Shown: in pieces, positions 1 to 7,713 of the stretch | Position numbering within the stretch: position 1 is the stretch's first letter | How the letters are laid out: the number at the start of each line of letters is the position of its first letter | Assembly (NCBI GenBank): GCA_947363605.1 | Contig: CANAQK010000002.1 | Location: 1-64,000 of the forward strand | Source: an uncultured Clostridia bacterium | GTDB lineage: Bacteria; Bacillota; Clostridia; Oscillospirales; Ruminococcaceae | Length of the DNA stretch: 64,000 nt | Reading direction: 5' to 3' | The notes under the pieces: generated by a model | Databases searched by the model: none | What the model was told of the DNA's origin: nothing | Seen by the model: the letters and a program-made list of their open reading frames with translations, nothing else | Translations under genes and position numbers: made by a program

Positions 1-35
1 TGCCGCTTTTCGCACTTTGTTAAAAAGGCTTTAGC

Positions 36-110
36 CTATTGGTACAGCTTCTCAAAGATAATCAGCGCAATTGTAATGACAGCCCAAAAAAGAACCTGCC
101 AAAGAACCAT
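36..110 (-). CDS. possible 24-residue single-span membrane peptide
   Basis: A very short frame starting at an ATG with GGAG five bases upstream. It encodes one hydrophobic segment (LWQVLFWAVITIALIIF) followed by a short charged tail. It lies about 300 bases downstream of the AEC transporter on the same strand. A longer frame through the same stop exists but is Pro/Arg-rich and does not look coding upstream of this ATG. No family is recognised; this may be chance. Confidence 0.25.
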   Translation of the reverse strand: MVLWQVLFWAVITIALIIFEKLYQ

Positions 111-405
111 GGACGCTCCATTTCTCCGACGGCAGGGCGGTTCCTCTTCTGCTGCCGTCGGGGGGATCGAAGAGGGATGGAAGTGACTTCCGGAAGCTTC
201 ATTCCAGAGGGAAAACCCTGCCGGATGAAGTATCTTTATTATAGCATGGGCGGCTTCGGAAAGCAACCGCCCTGGGAGACGGAAAAGCAGGCGGAAGGGC
301 TCAAACGGGACGTTTTTTGATAGGAAATAACTCCGGGATGCTCCGAATCGCGCCGGATATCGTCCGGATGCTCTGGATCTCTCTTTTGGGGGCAGGACGG
401 CTTTT

Positions 406-1344
406 CTAAAACATTCCAAGCTGCTTGAGGGAGAAAATCCAGAGGAACATGGTCAGGATGGAGCCCAGTGAATCAAAGACGACCAATTGCCCTGCCAGTG
501 TTTGGTCCGCATCCATTTTTCCCGCCATGGTAAAGGTAGAAACCGCAGTAGGGGCCCCGATCATGACCACCAGTGCAACCAGTTCTACATCCCGGAATCC
601 AGCCATGACATAGAGCGGGATAAAGACCATCGGCATCAGCACCAGCTTCCCCAGTACGCCAATGAGGATCTGCCGGAGATTGGGACGGATATCATCGAAC
701 CGGAAGGAAGCGCCCAGCAGGATTAAGGCAAGGGGGGTGGCAATTTTGGCGCAATCCCCGATGAAGCTCTCCACCGAAGCCGGGAACCGGAGCCGAAGCA
801 GGAAAGCGGCTACCCCCAGCGCGGCAGCGATCACAAAGGGGTTCGTCGCCACACCCTTGAGGATTTTCCCGATGCGGATTTTTTCCCCACGGAAGATTTC
901 GAGCGCCACAATCGAAAAGGCATTATAGAGGGGGACGATAATAGCGATCAGGATGGAAGTAGGGCCAATATTGCTCTCCCCGCAGAGGGCGACCGAGATG
1001 GGAAGCCCGAAAATAACAAAGTTGGAGCGGAAAATGCCCTGTACCAAAACACCGCGCTTGCGGTTGTCTTTTTCAATCAGGGGGATGACCAGCAGGAGGA
1101 ACACGAAAATCAAGAGCACGCTTCCGACGGCCCAGCCAACCAGCTTGAGGCTGAACGACCCTTGGACATCGGTTTTATAGATACTGTTGAAGAGCAGGAG
1201 AGGGAAGAACACTTTAAATGAAATATCGTTCATCTGGTCGAGGGTATGGCTGCTCAGCTTTTTAAAGCGGGTCAGCAGGTATCCCAGCGCCATGAGCAGG
1301 AAGATTGGGGAAATGACGTTAAACGAAAGCAGCAAGTTGTCCAT
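406..1344 (-). CDS. AEC-family (auxin efflux carrier-like) transporter
   Basis: A 312-residue polytopic membrane protein with about ten hydrophobic segments, a typical length for bacterial AEC permeases (PF03547). The N-terminus (SPIFLLMALGYLLTRFKKLS) has the usual AEC start, with an early membrane span followed by a basic loop, and the C-terminal half carries the LLGASF and GAPTAVS-type segments seen in the family. Known members export or import small carboxylates such as malate or malonate, so an organic-acid substrate is inferred, not shown. The ATG is preceded by AAAGGAA. It is a single-gene unit with its own leftward promoter, divergent from the sugar-transport locus to the right. Confidence 0.85.
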   Translation of the reverse strand: MDNLLLSFNVISPIFLLMALGYLLTRFKKLSSHTLDQMNDISFKVFFPLLLFNSIYKTDVQGSFSLKLVGWAVGSVLLIFVFLLLVIPLIEKDNRKRGVLVQGIFRSNFVIFGLPISVALCGESNIGPTSILIAIIVPLYNAFSIVALEIFRGEKIRIGKILKGVATNPFVIAAALGVAAFLLRLRFPASVESFIGDCAKIATPLALILLGASFRFDDIRPNLRQILIGVLGKLVLMPMVFIPLYVMAGFRDVELVALVVMIGAPTAVSTFTMAGKMDADQTLAGQLVVFDSLGSILTMFLWIFSLKQLGMF

Positions 1345-1385
1345 GGGGAATTCCTTTCAGCAGTCCTTTTAAATGTATTTTTATC

Positions 1386-1414
1386 ATAATACCACAGAAA
1401 ACCACGGGAAACAA
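1386..1414 (-). promoter_or_regulatory. promoter of the AEC transporter gene
   Basis: On the minus strand TTGTTT (1414-1409), a 17-base spacer and TATTAT (1391-1386), 42 bases upstream of the AEC start codon. Good match to a housekeeping sigma-A promoter. Confidence 0.65.
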
Positions 1415-1571
1415 TGTTTTTCTTTGGGAGATCAGCAAAAGCAGGAAAGAATTTTCCAATAGTAAAGAAGGTTTCATGATCCTGATGGAATGGAAGGAAA
1501 AGTCTCAAAATATAGGAAAAACAGGATATTTTTATTGGATTGAATCTGGATTTTGAAAAGAAATCCTATTA

Positions 1572-1625
1572 AAGTAAACTTTCTTTACAAAATATATTGA
1601 CAAGAAGGCTCCGGCGTGTTACGCT
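1572..1625 (+). promoter_or_regulatory. promoter-operator of the first MFS transporter gene
   Basis: TTGACA (1597-1602), 17-base spacer, TACGCT (1620-1625). The 30 bases from AAGTAAACTTT through TTGAC (1572-1601) recur nearly unchanged at 4804-4833 in front of the second MFS gene, differing at three positions, and contain a GTAAA/TTTAC inverted repeat. The placement, covering and preceding the -35 box of two paralogous sugar-transporter genes, suggests a shared operator for a regulator encoded elsewhere. Confidence 0.6.
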
Positions 1626-1683
1626 ATACATCAGAGAAAGAAAAAGGGGCGGAGATGCTCCAAAACCGGAGGGGATGCTGTTC

Positions 1684-2883
1684 ATGCCCGCACTTGAAAA
1701 ACGGTCGGATCCGTTTCCAATCAAAATTTTCATGATCTATGTACTGTTCTATGCCGGGCAGGCGATGTATAACACCTACCTGAACCTGTATTTGTACGAT
1801 CACGGCTTTACCCAGAGTATGATTGGGACAGTGACTTCGGTTTCCACCATCGTGCTGGTGCTTATACAGCCGCTGTGGGGTGTTCTCAGCGATAAATCCA
1901 AAGCGAAAAACCAGATTGTCGGCTTCCTGCTTTTGATGAGCGCACTGATCGGGCTGGCCTTTTACCTTTCGGAGACAGCGGTTTGGCTGGCTTTCTGCGT
2001 CATGCTGTTTTCGCTGTTCTTTTCCCCGGCGGTGACCCTCCAGGATAATTATACGCTGGAAGTTTTGGATGATTCCCGCTGGGATTTCGGAAACGTCCGT
2101 CTGGGCGGCACGCTGGGCTATGCCGTCTGCGCTATGCTGGTCGGGTTTATCATCCATGAAAACTACGGTCAGATCTTCTGGATGATGGGCTTGTTTTTTG
2201 TGACGACTGGGCTGTTGTATTTCCGGCTTCCCCGGGTGGCCGGGCATCGGAAAAAGAACCAGAAGGTCAAGTATTCCACGATTTTCAAGGACCGCACCCT
2301 GGTCTGTATGTTTTTCTTCAACGTGCTGTATTTTATGGGGACTTCCTTCTATTTCCAGTTTTTCCCGATCCATTTCCGGGAAACCCTGGGGGCGAGCTCC
2401 CAGATGGTGGGGATGCTGTCCACGGTATCCGCCCTGTCCGAGGTACCGTTTTTCTGGTTTGCGTATAAGATCGAGCGGAAGTTCGGGACGGAAAAAGTCA
2501 TGCTCTTTGCGGGGATCGCGACAGCCCTGCGCTGGCTGCTTCTTTTCTCCGTAACTAACCAGTACGCCGTGGTGGCGGTGAATCTGCTCAGCGGATGCGG
2601 CTATGTCGGGTTCAGCTACTGCCTGATTAAATATATCAACGACACGGTACCCAAGGGGATGCGGGCAACCGCACAATCCCTGAACGGGATTTTGGGCACC
2701 ATTTTTTCCAAAATTATCTTCGCGCCGGTCGGCGGCATCCTGGCCGACTATTTCGGCACCGAGAATGTCCTGCTGGTAGGAGGAATTCTGATGGCAATTG
2801 GCGTGGTGCTGTTTAAGATCCTTTTCCCAATGGCGAAGCGTTATATGGAGGCGCATCCCCTGGTGGATGAAAACGCCGGGTAA
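1684..2883 (+). CDS. MFS transporter (sugar/glycoside importer-like)
   Basis: About 399 residues with twelve predicted membrane segments, resembling the LacY/nucleoside-symporter-like branch of the major facilitator superfamily. The first half has the cytoplasmic loop motif WGVLSDKSKAKN after the second or third helix, corresponding to the MFS signature. The start at 1684 (MPALEKRSDPF) is chosen because GGAGGGG lies about nine bases upstream, it aligns with the start of the paralogue at 4938 (MSALEAYKAERF), and longer versions would overlap the promoter. The protein is strongly similar over its length to the 4938 gene. A GH9 enzyme lies between them, so import of a beta-glycoside or oligosaccharide hydrolysed in the cytoplasm is the likely role (inference). 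Confidence 0.8.
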   Translation: MPALEKRSDPFPIKIFMIYVLFYAGQAMYNTYLNLYLYDHGFTQSMIGTVTSVSTIVLVLIQPLWGVLSDKSKAKNQIVGFLLLMSALIGLAFYLSETAVWLAFCVMLFSLFFSPAVTLQDNYTLEVLDDSRWDFGNVRLGGTLGYAVCAMLVGFIIHENYGQIFWMMGLFFVTTGLLYFRLPRVAGHRKKNQKVKYSTIFKDRTLVCMFFFNVLYFMGTSFYFQFFPIHFRETLGASSQMVGMLSTVSALSEVPFFWFAYKIERKFGTEKVMLFAGIATALRWLLLFSVTNQYAVVAVNLLSGCGYVGFSYCLIKYINDTVPKGMRATAQSLNGILGTIFSKIIFAPVGGILADYFGTENVLLVGGILMAIGVVLFKILFPMAKRYMEAHPLVDENAG

Positions 2884-2950
2884 AGGCTGGATTTGTATCC
2901 CAAATGGCAGAAAATAGAACAAATTTAATGAAAAAGGAAGGGATTGAACA

Positions 2951-4714
2951 ATGGTACAAGTGATTACCAACCATGTCGGCTATGATGCCGATTACACCAA
3001 GAATGCCGTATTCTGCGGCGAGGCCGGTATGAAACCGGTTTCCTTTGATGTAATCAATCACGCAGACGGAGCAGTGGTTTTCTCCGGCAAACCGGTCGAG
3101 GTGGGCGAAGTAGACCGTTGGAACACGGGCTACTACTGGACGATGTGCTTTGATGAGGTCAAGGCGGACGGCAAATATTATATCCTTCTTAAAACAGAGG
3201 ATGACAAGGAATACCGTTCCTATCCGTTTGAAATCGGGAAAAACATTCAGGAAATGATGACCCTTTCCCACGCGGGCTATTATTTCAAAGCACAGCGCCC
3301 AACCGGTGAGGTTGAGGCTACCGAACGGAATCTGAAATTCGGCGGCCCGCGTGAAGGCTCCCAGGATGTACGCGGCGGCTGGTACGATGCGACCGGGGAT
3401 ATTGGCATCCATCTGTCCCATCTGTCCCATACCTCGTATTTCAACCCGCAGCAGGCGGCTTTTTCGGCTTATGTGTTCTTTAAGATCAACGACCTGCTGG
3501 AAGAATCCCGTTATCCCTGCTATACCATGCTGAAACGCCGGATGCTGGATGAAGGGATGTATGGCGCGGACTTTTTGATGCGGATGCGCGCGCCCTCCGG
3601 AAGCTTCTTCCGCTCCAAGGGCCGTTCCGAGGCGTTCTGCCCGATCAATACAACCCGGCATATCAGCTTCGAATTCAAAAAGCCGAGCAAGCGTCAGGGC
3701 GGCGGCGCATGGGGCGATGAAAACGAAATTACGGATGAAAGCTATGAAACTTCGTTCCGTTCCGGCGGCGGCTACGCGATTGCGGCACTGGCTTATGCGG
3801 CAAGGACTACTTATCCAAGCGATTATCCGAAAGAGGAATATATCCATGCGGCGATTTCCGCTTACGATTACCTCTATGCCAATAACGAAAAATATACCAA
3901 CGATGGGAAATGGAACCTGGTAGACGAATACTGTGCGCTGGACGCTTTAGTAGAACTCTACAAGACGACCCGTGAGATCGACTACCTGCGCCGGGCGCGC
4001 GATATGGTCAGCCGGATCGCCGAAAAATATGTTCCGGTGGATGATACGATGGGCTATCTGAGTGTCAACGGGACCAAGAGGCCTTTCTTCCATGCCGCGG
4101 ATGCCGGGATGCCGGTCGTCAATCTGCTCAACTATTATAATATTGAGATTAACGATGAACTCCGTGCAAAAACGCTGGATCTGGCGGAAAAATTGATGCG
4201 GTATGAATTGCACGTGACCAATGAGGTCAGCAACCCGTTCGGCTATGCACGCCAGCTCATCCAGAGCGGCGACGGCACGATTAAAACGCAGTTCTTCTAT
4301 CCCCATGATGTGGAAACCGCTCCCTGGTGGCAGGGCGAAAACGCGAGAATCGGCTCGCTTTCCACTGCTGCACGCTCGCTGAGCTACTATGTCTGCGATG
4401 AGGAATTCAAAGCGGCGCTGAATAAATATGCGGATGACCAGATTAACTGGGTATTGGGCTTGAACCCCTATGACGCCTGCATGATGGAAGGCCGCGGGCA
4501 TAACAACAACTACTATTTCTATAATGTGATGAAAGACTTTATCCAGTGCCCGGGTGGTATTGTCAATGGGATTACCGGCGGGCTGCATGATGAAAACGGG
4601 ATCGAGTTTATCACTGCGCCGACGGATGAGATCATTGACAACTGGCGTTGGGCAGAACAGTGGATTCCGCACGCGTCCTGGTACCTGTACGCACAGTGCA
4701 TGAAGAAAGTCTGA
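2951..4714 (+). CDS. cytoplasmic glycoside hydrolase family 9 protein
   Basis: 587 residues. The first ~95 residues form an Ig-like CelD_N-type domain (NHVGYDADYTKNAVF is the usual start of that domain) and the rest is a GH9 (alpha/alpha)6 barrel. GGWYDATGD at residues 142-150 corresponds to the GH9 nucleophile-side motif GGYYDAGD, here in the variant with one extra residue; LGLNPYDACMMEGRGHNNN matches the C-terminal GH9 signature that precedes the acid/base Glu region. There is no signal peptide, cellulose-binding module or dockerin, so the enzyme should act inside the cell on short imported oligosaccharides, as a cellodextrinase-like or exo-acting enzyme; the exact sugar is unknown. GGAAGGG precedes the ATG. 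Flanked by two paralogous MFS transporters. Confidence 0.85.
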   Translation: MVQVITNHVGYDADYTKNAVFCGEAGMKPVSFDVINHADGAVVFSGKPVEVGEVDRWNTGYYWTMCFDEVKADGKYYILLKTEDDKEYRSYPFEIGKNIQEMMTLSHAGYYFKAQRPTGEVEATERNLKFGGPREGSQDVRGGWYDATGDIGIHLSHLSHTSYFNPQQAAFSAYVFFKINDLLEESRYPCYTMLKRRMLDEGMYGADFLMRMRAPSGSFFRSKGRSEAFCPINTTRHISFEFKKPSKRQGGGAWGDENEITDESYETSFRSGGGYAIAALAYAARTTYPSDYPKEEYIHAAISAYDYLYANNEKYTNDGKWNLVDEYCALDALVELYKTTREIDYLRRARDMVSRIAEKYVPVDDTMGYLSVNGTKRPFFHAADAGMPVVNLLNYYNIEINDELRAKTLDLAEKLMRYELHVTNEVSNPFGYARQLIQSGDGTIKTQFFYPHDVETAPWWQGENARIGSLSTAARSLSYYVCDEEFKAALNKYADDQINWVLGLNPYDACMMEGRGHNNNYYFYNVMKDFIQCPGGIVNGITGGLHDENGIEFITAPTDEIIDNWRWAEQWIPHASWYLYAQCMKKV

Positions 4715-4762
4715 TCAATCCCGCTTACCACTTTTACTTCTCCATACATTATTTCAGGGAAA

Positions 4763-4795
4763 AATGCCGCCCCGTTTACGGGCGGCATTTTTCTT
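4763..4795 (+). terminator. intrinsic terminator after the GH9 gene
   Basis: Ten-base-pair stem AATGCCGCCC/GGGCGGCATT with a seven-base loop, followed by TTTCTT. It separates the MFS-GH9 unit from the second MFS gene, which has its own promoter. Confidence 0.85.
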
Positions 4796-4803
4796 CCCCT
4801 TAT

Positions 4804-4857
4804 AAGTAAACTTTATTAACAAAATAGATTGACTTTCAGTTTATTCCATGTTATACT
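4804..4857 (+). promoter_or_regulatory. promoter-operator of the second MFS transporter gene
   Basis: TTGACT (4829-4834), 17-base spacer, TATACT (4852-4857). The segment 4804-4833 is the near-duplicate of 1572-1601 and is the likely binding site of a common regulator. About 80 bases of leader separate the -10 box from the TTG start. Confidence 0.7.
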
Positions 4858-4937
4858 GTAACTGAGTTAAAATGCTAAAATAATATAGATAATATGAAAC
4901 ATCATTCGGCTATTTTGCTTAACCGGGAGGGGTATTT

Positions 4938-6122
4938 TTGTCAGCATTGGAGGCTTATAAAGCGGAACGGTTCCCGTTCCAGATTTTTTTGGCGTATATT
5001 ATTTTTTATGCCGGCCAGGCCGTGTATAACTGCTATGGCAACCTGTTTTTAGATGCGCATGGTTTTTCCCAGACGGCGATTGGTACAGTCAGTTCGGTTT
5101 CAACCGTGATCCTGGTGCTGGTGCAGCCCCTATGGGGGATCATCAGCGATAAGTCCAAAAGCAAGGGCGCTGTTGTGGCCATGACCATGACGGCGATGGG
5201 GATTATCTGCCTGGCGGTTTACCTGTCCCAGATGGCTCTGTGGCTGGCATTTTGTATGTGTCTGTTCAGCGTATTTTTCTCCACCTCTGTCACGCTTCAG
5301 GACAACTATACGCTGGAACTGCTGGACAACAGCCGCTGGAATTTCGGGAATATCCGGCTGGGCGGTACGCTGGGCTATGCGGCCTGCGCAGCGATTATCG
5401 GCTTTTTCATTAAAAATAACTATGACAATATTTTCTGGATGACGGCTATTTTCTGCCTGATTTCAGCCGTGATGATGCTGACCCTCCCGAAGGTGGCCGG
5501 CCGGCGGCAGAAGCACACCAAGGTGAAGTATGCCGTATTGCTGCGGGACCGTCCTCTGCTGGTACTGATTGCCTTTAACATTTTTTACTCCTTATCGGGG
5601 ACATTCGGGCGTTTCTACTCGATTTATTATCAAAATGAGCTGGGCGCCACCGCCACCATGATTGGGATCATGACAACGGTGAGTGCGCTTTCGGAGGTGC
5701 CTTTCTTCTGGTTTGCGGGCAGCATTGAGAAAAAGCTGGGGATCGAACGGTTCATGCTGCTGGCCGCTACAGCGACTGCGCTGCGCCTGCTGCTGCTTTT
5801 TGTCGTGAAAGACCCTTACCTGGTGCTTCTGGTTCAGCTGCTGAGCGGATGTGGGTTTGCCAATGTGACCTATTGCCTGCTGAATTACATCAACTCAACG
5901 GTACCGCCCGAAATGCGGGCAACCGCCCAGGCGGCAAACGCAACGTTGGGGACGATTTTTTCCAGCATCATTTTTGCGCCGGTTGTCGGCATCATTGCGG
6001 ATTCAGTCGGGTCGGATACGGTACTGCTGATCGGTTCCCTGGTGATGGTGGCCGGGATCCTGTTCTTTAAGCTGATGTTCCCCCGTGCGGTGGCGCACCA
6101 GCAGTCCCAGCAGGGCGGGTAA
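4938..6122 (+). CDS. MFS transporter, paralogue of the 1684 gene
   Basis: 394 residues, twelve hydrophobic segments, with colinear identity to the upstream MFS protein, including shared segments such as FYAGQAxYN, WGxxSDKSK, TLQDNYTLEL and SALSEVPFFWFA. It starts at TTG with GGGAGGGG seven bases upstream; the same position is the start of homology to the paralogue. Duplicate transporters on either side of one GH9 enzyme, each with the same operator-like sequence, suggest co-induction, perhaps for two related oligosaccharides. The direction (uptake rather than efflux) is inferred from context. Confidence 0.8.
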   Translation: MSALEAYKAERFPFQIFLAYIIFYAGQAVYNCYGNLFLDAHGFSQTAIGTVSSVSTVILVLVQPLWGIISDKSKSKGAVVAMTMTAMGIICLAVYLSQMALWLAFCMCLFSVFFSTSVTLQDNYTLELLDNSRWNFGNIRLGGTLGYAACAAIIGFFIKNNYDNIFWMTAIFCLISAVMMLTLPKVAGRRQKHTKVKYAVLLRDRPLLVLIAFNIFYSLSGTFGRFYSIYYQNELGATATMIGIMTTVSALSEVPFFWFAGSIEKKLGIERFMLLAATATALRLLLLFVVKDPYLVLLVQLLSGCGFANVTYCLLNYINSTVPPEMRATAQAANATLGTIFSSIIFAPVVGIIADSVGSDTVLLIGSLVMVAGILFFKLMFPRAVAHQQSQQGG

Positions 6123-6170
6123 TCGGAAAAAGCTTCTCCTTTGGGGAACGTTCCGCAAAAAATTGAACGC

Positions 6171-6197
6171 CTTCCGAAAAGAGCGCTTTTCGGAAAG
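6171..6197 (+). terminator. hairpin after the second MFS gene
   Basis: CTTCCGAAAAG paired with CTTTTCGGAAAG around a four-base loop, 50 bases after the stop. It lacks a clean T-tract (GCGTTGTTGATTT follows), so it may be a weak terminator. Confidence 0.5.
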
Positions 6198-6263
6198 CGT
6201 TGTTGATTTCCGGCCCGTTTTATGATAGAATGACTCTGAAAAAACTTTATAAAAAAGGGGCAG

Positions 6264-7658
6264 ATGATGAAACAAAAAGCGTCGTTTTTCGGCAGGATGG
6301 TTTTATCCGTCCTGTGTTTGTTCGGGCTGCTTGCCCGGCCTGCTTACGCCGGAACCGGGGACTCCCTTTCCGCCCGGTTGGATGCGTATTTGCGGCCCTG
6401 CGCAGAAAATGCCCATATCCCCGCGCTTTCCGTCACGGTTGTCGATAAAGATCAGGTGCTGTTCTCCCAAAGTTACGGCGGCTGCGAAAGCGGCGATACG
6501 CCCTTCCTGCTCGGGTCGGTCAGCAAGTCGTTCACGGCGGTTTGCATCATGCAGCTGGCCGAGCAGGGGAAAGTGGATTTAAATGCGGATCTATCCGTTT
6601 ATCTGCCCCATATGGAGGTGGGCGGATCCGTCACGGTGGGCCAGCTGCTGAATCATACCGGCGGGCTGGGCGAGCATCAGACCCTGGAAAATGCCCGGAT
6701 TGTTCAGGAACAGGGCGTCCATCATTATGCAAATGTGAACTATTCCCTGCTGGGTGAAATCATCGAAGCCGTGAGCGGGCAGCCCTATCCGGCATATATC
6801 GCAGAAAATGTATTCGAGCCGCTCGGGCTTTCCCATACGGCGGCCACCTGGGAGGGGAGCCTGGAAAACGGCCTGATCGACGGCTCTACCAATTATTGGG
6901 GAGTTCCGGTACAGCGCCGGCACCGCTATCCTTTCTCCTCAAATGCCTGGATTACAGTGCCGGCGGGCTATCTCTCCTCCTCGACGGACGATTTGGGGAG
7001 ATACCTGCAAATGTACCTGAACGGCGGGGAGAGGATCCTTTCCGAAGAGAGTATCCAGACGATGTTTTATGGGGATACGGTCTATGTGGAGGGGGATATC
7101 CCCTTCCGGTACGGGTATGGCTGGGCGGAGGTCCGGGACCCTCTGCCCGAGCCGGTGCTGCGGCACAGCGGCTTGATCGAAACCGGGACTTCCTGCGTGT
7201 TTATCCTGCCGGAAAGCGGGCTGGCGGTGGCGGTTACCGCCAATGTCAATGATTATTTTGTCACGAACGAAATGATGGACCGTCTGGGATGGGGGATCGT
7301 CCTGATGCTTTTAGGGGAGCCGCCGAATGAGATTCCGGGCTCTGAATATCCGCTCAGCCATCTCCGGATCAACCTGGTGATGCTGGCGGTATTGACGGCG
7401 GCTGTTTTGGGAACGCTCCTGCCTCTCGGGAAAAAGCGCGGCAAGGCCTGCCGGGCCACTCTTTTCCTGCTGATCCATCTGGTTTTGCCGGTGCTGATCC
7501 TGCTGATTGTCCCGGTATTTTTTGCAACCCCGCTCTGGGTGGCGCGGGATTTTGTCCCTGATGTGTTCATTACGGTGGCCGTTTCATCGGCGCTGCTTTT
7601 TGCCGGCGGTTTGATTAAGGCCGTGAGAAGCCTGCACAGATTTTTTTCCTCTAAATAA
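6264..7658 (+). CDS. secreted serine hydrolase of the class C beta-lactamase / PBP4* family with membrane tail
   Basis: 464 residues. An N-terminal signal peptide ends near PAYAG (residues 26-30). The beta-lactamase (PF00144) domain follows: SVSK at residues 85-88 is the SxxK nucleophile motif, YANVNYSLLGEII supplies the Tyr-x-Asn motif, and RHSGLIETG resembles the HSG/KTG triad. The last ~100 residues hold three hydrophobic segments and a basic tail, so the catalytic domain is tethered outside the membrane. Relatives act as D-amino-acid peptidases, carboxypeptidases or esterases rather than true beta-lactamases; the substrate here is unknown. A double ATG at 6264/6267 follows AAAAAAGGGG. Confidence 0.8.
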   Translation: MMKQKASFFGRMVLSVLCLFGLLARPAYAGTGDSLSARLDAYLRPCAENAHIPALSVTVVDKDQVLFSQSYGGCESGDTPFLLGSVSKSFTAVCIMQLAEQGKVDLNADLSVYLPHMEVGGSVTVGQLLNHTGGLGEHQTLENARIVQEQGVHHYANVNYSLLGEIIEAVSGQPYPAYIAENVFEPLGLSHTAATWEGSLENGLIDGSTNYWGVPVQRRHRYPFSSNAWITVPAGYLSSSTDDLGRYLQMYLNGGERILSEESIQTMFYGDTVYVEGDIPFRYGYGWAEVRDPLPEPVLRHSGLIETGTSCVFILPESGLAVAVTANVNDYFVTNEMMDRLGWGIVLMLLGEPPNEIPGSEYPLSHLRINLVMLAVLTAAVLGTLLPLGKKRGKACRATLFLLIHLVLPVLILLIVPVFFATPLWVARDFVPDVFITVAVSSALLFAGGLIKAVRSLHRFFSSK

Positions 7659-7700
7659 AAGCTTCCGCCCCTGCTTTTTGAAGCAGGGGCGGAAGCTTTT
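7657..7700. terminator. bidirectional terminator between convergent genes
   Basis: An 18-base-pair stem (AAAAGCTTCCGCCCCTGC and its complement) with an eight-base loop. The A-run on the left and T-run on the right let it work for the serine hydrolase on the plus strand and pflB on the minus strand. Confidence 0.9.
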
Positions 7701-7713
7701 GGCTGTAAAAGGC

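Noticed and set aside
36..419. 127-residue frame on the minus strand
   Set aside because: Pro/Arg-rich, overlaps the end of the AEC gene and has no upstream ribosome-binding site; only its last 24 residues (from an internal ATG) could be real and are listed at low confidence.
1624..2970. 448-residue minus-strand frame antisense to the first MFS gene
   Set aside because: His/Gln/Pro-rich translation with no domain, opposite a clear transporter.
2813..3847. 344-residue minus-strand frame antisense to the GH9 gene
   Set aside because: Antisense to a well-supported enzyme; no homology features.
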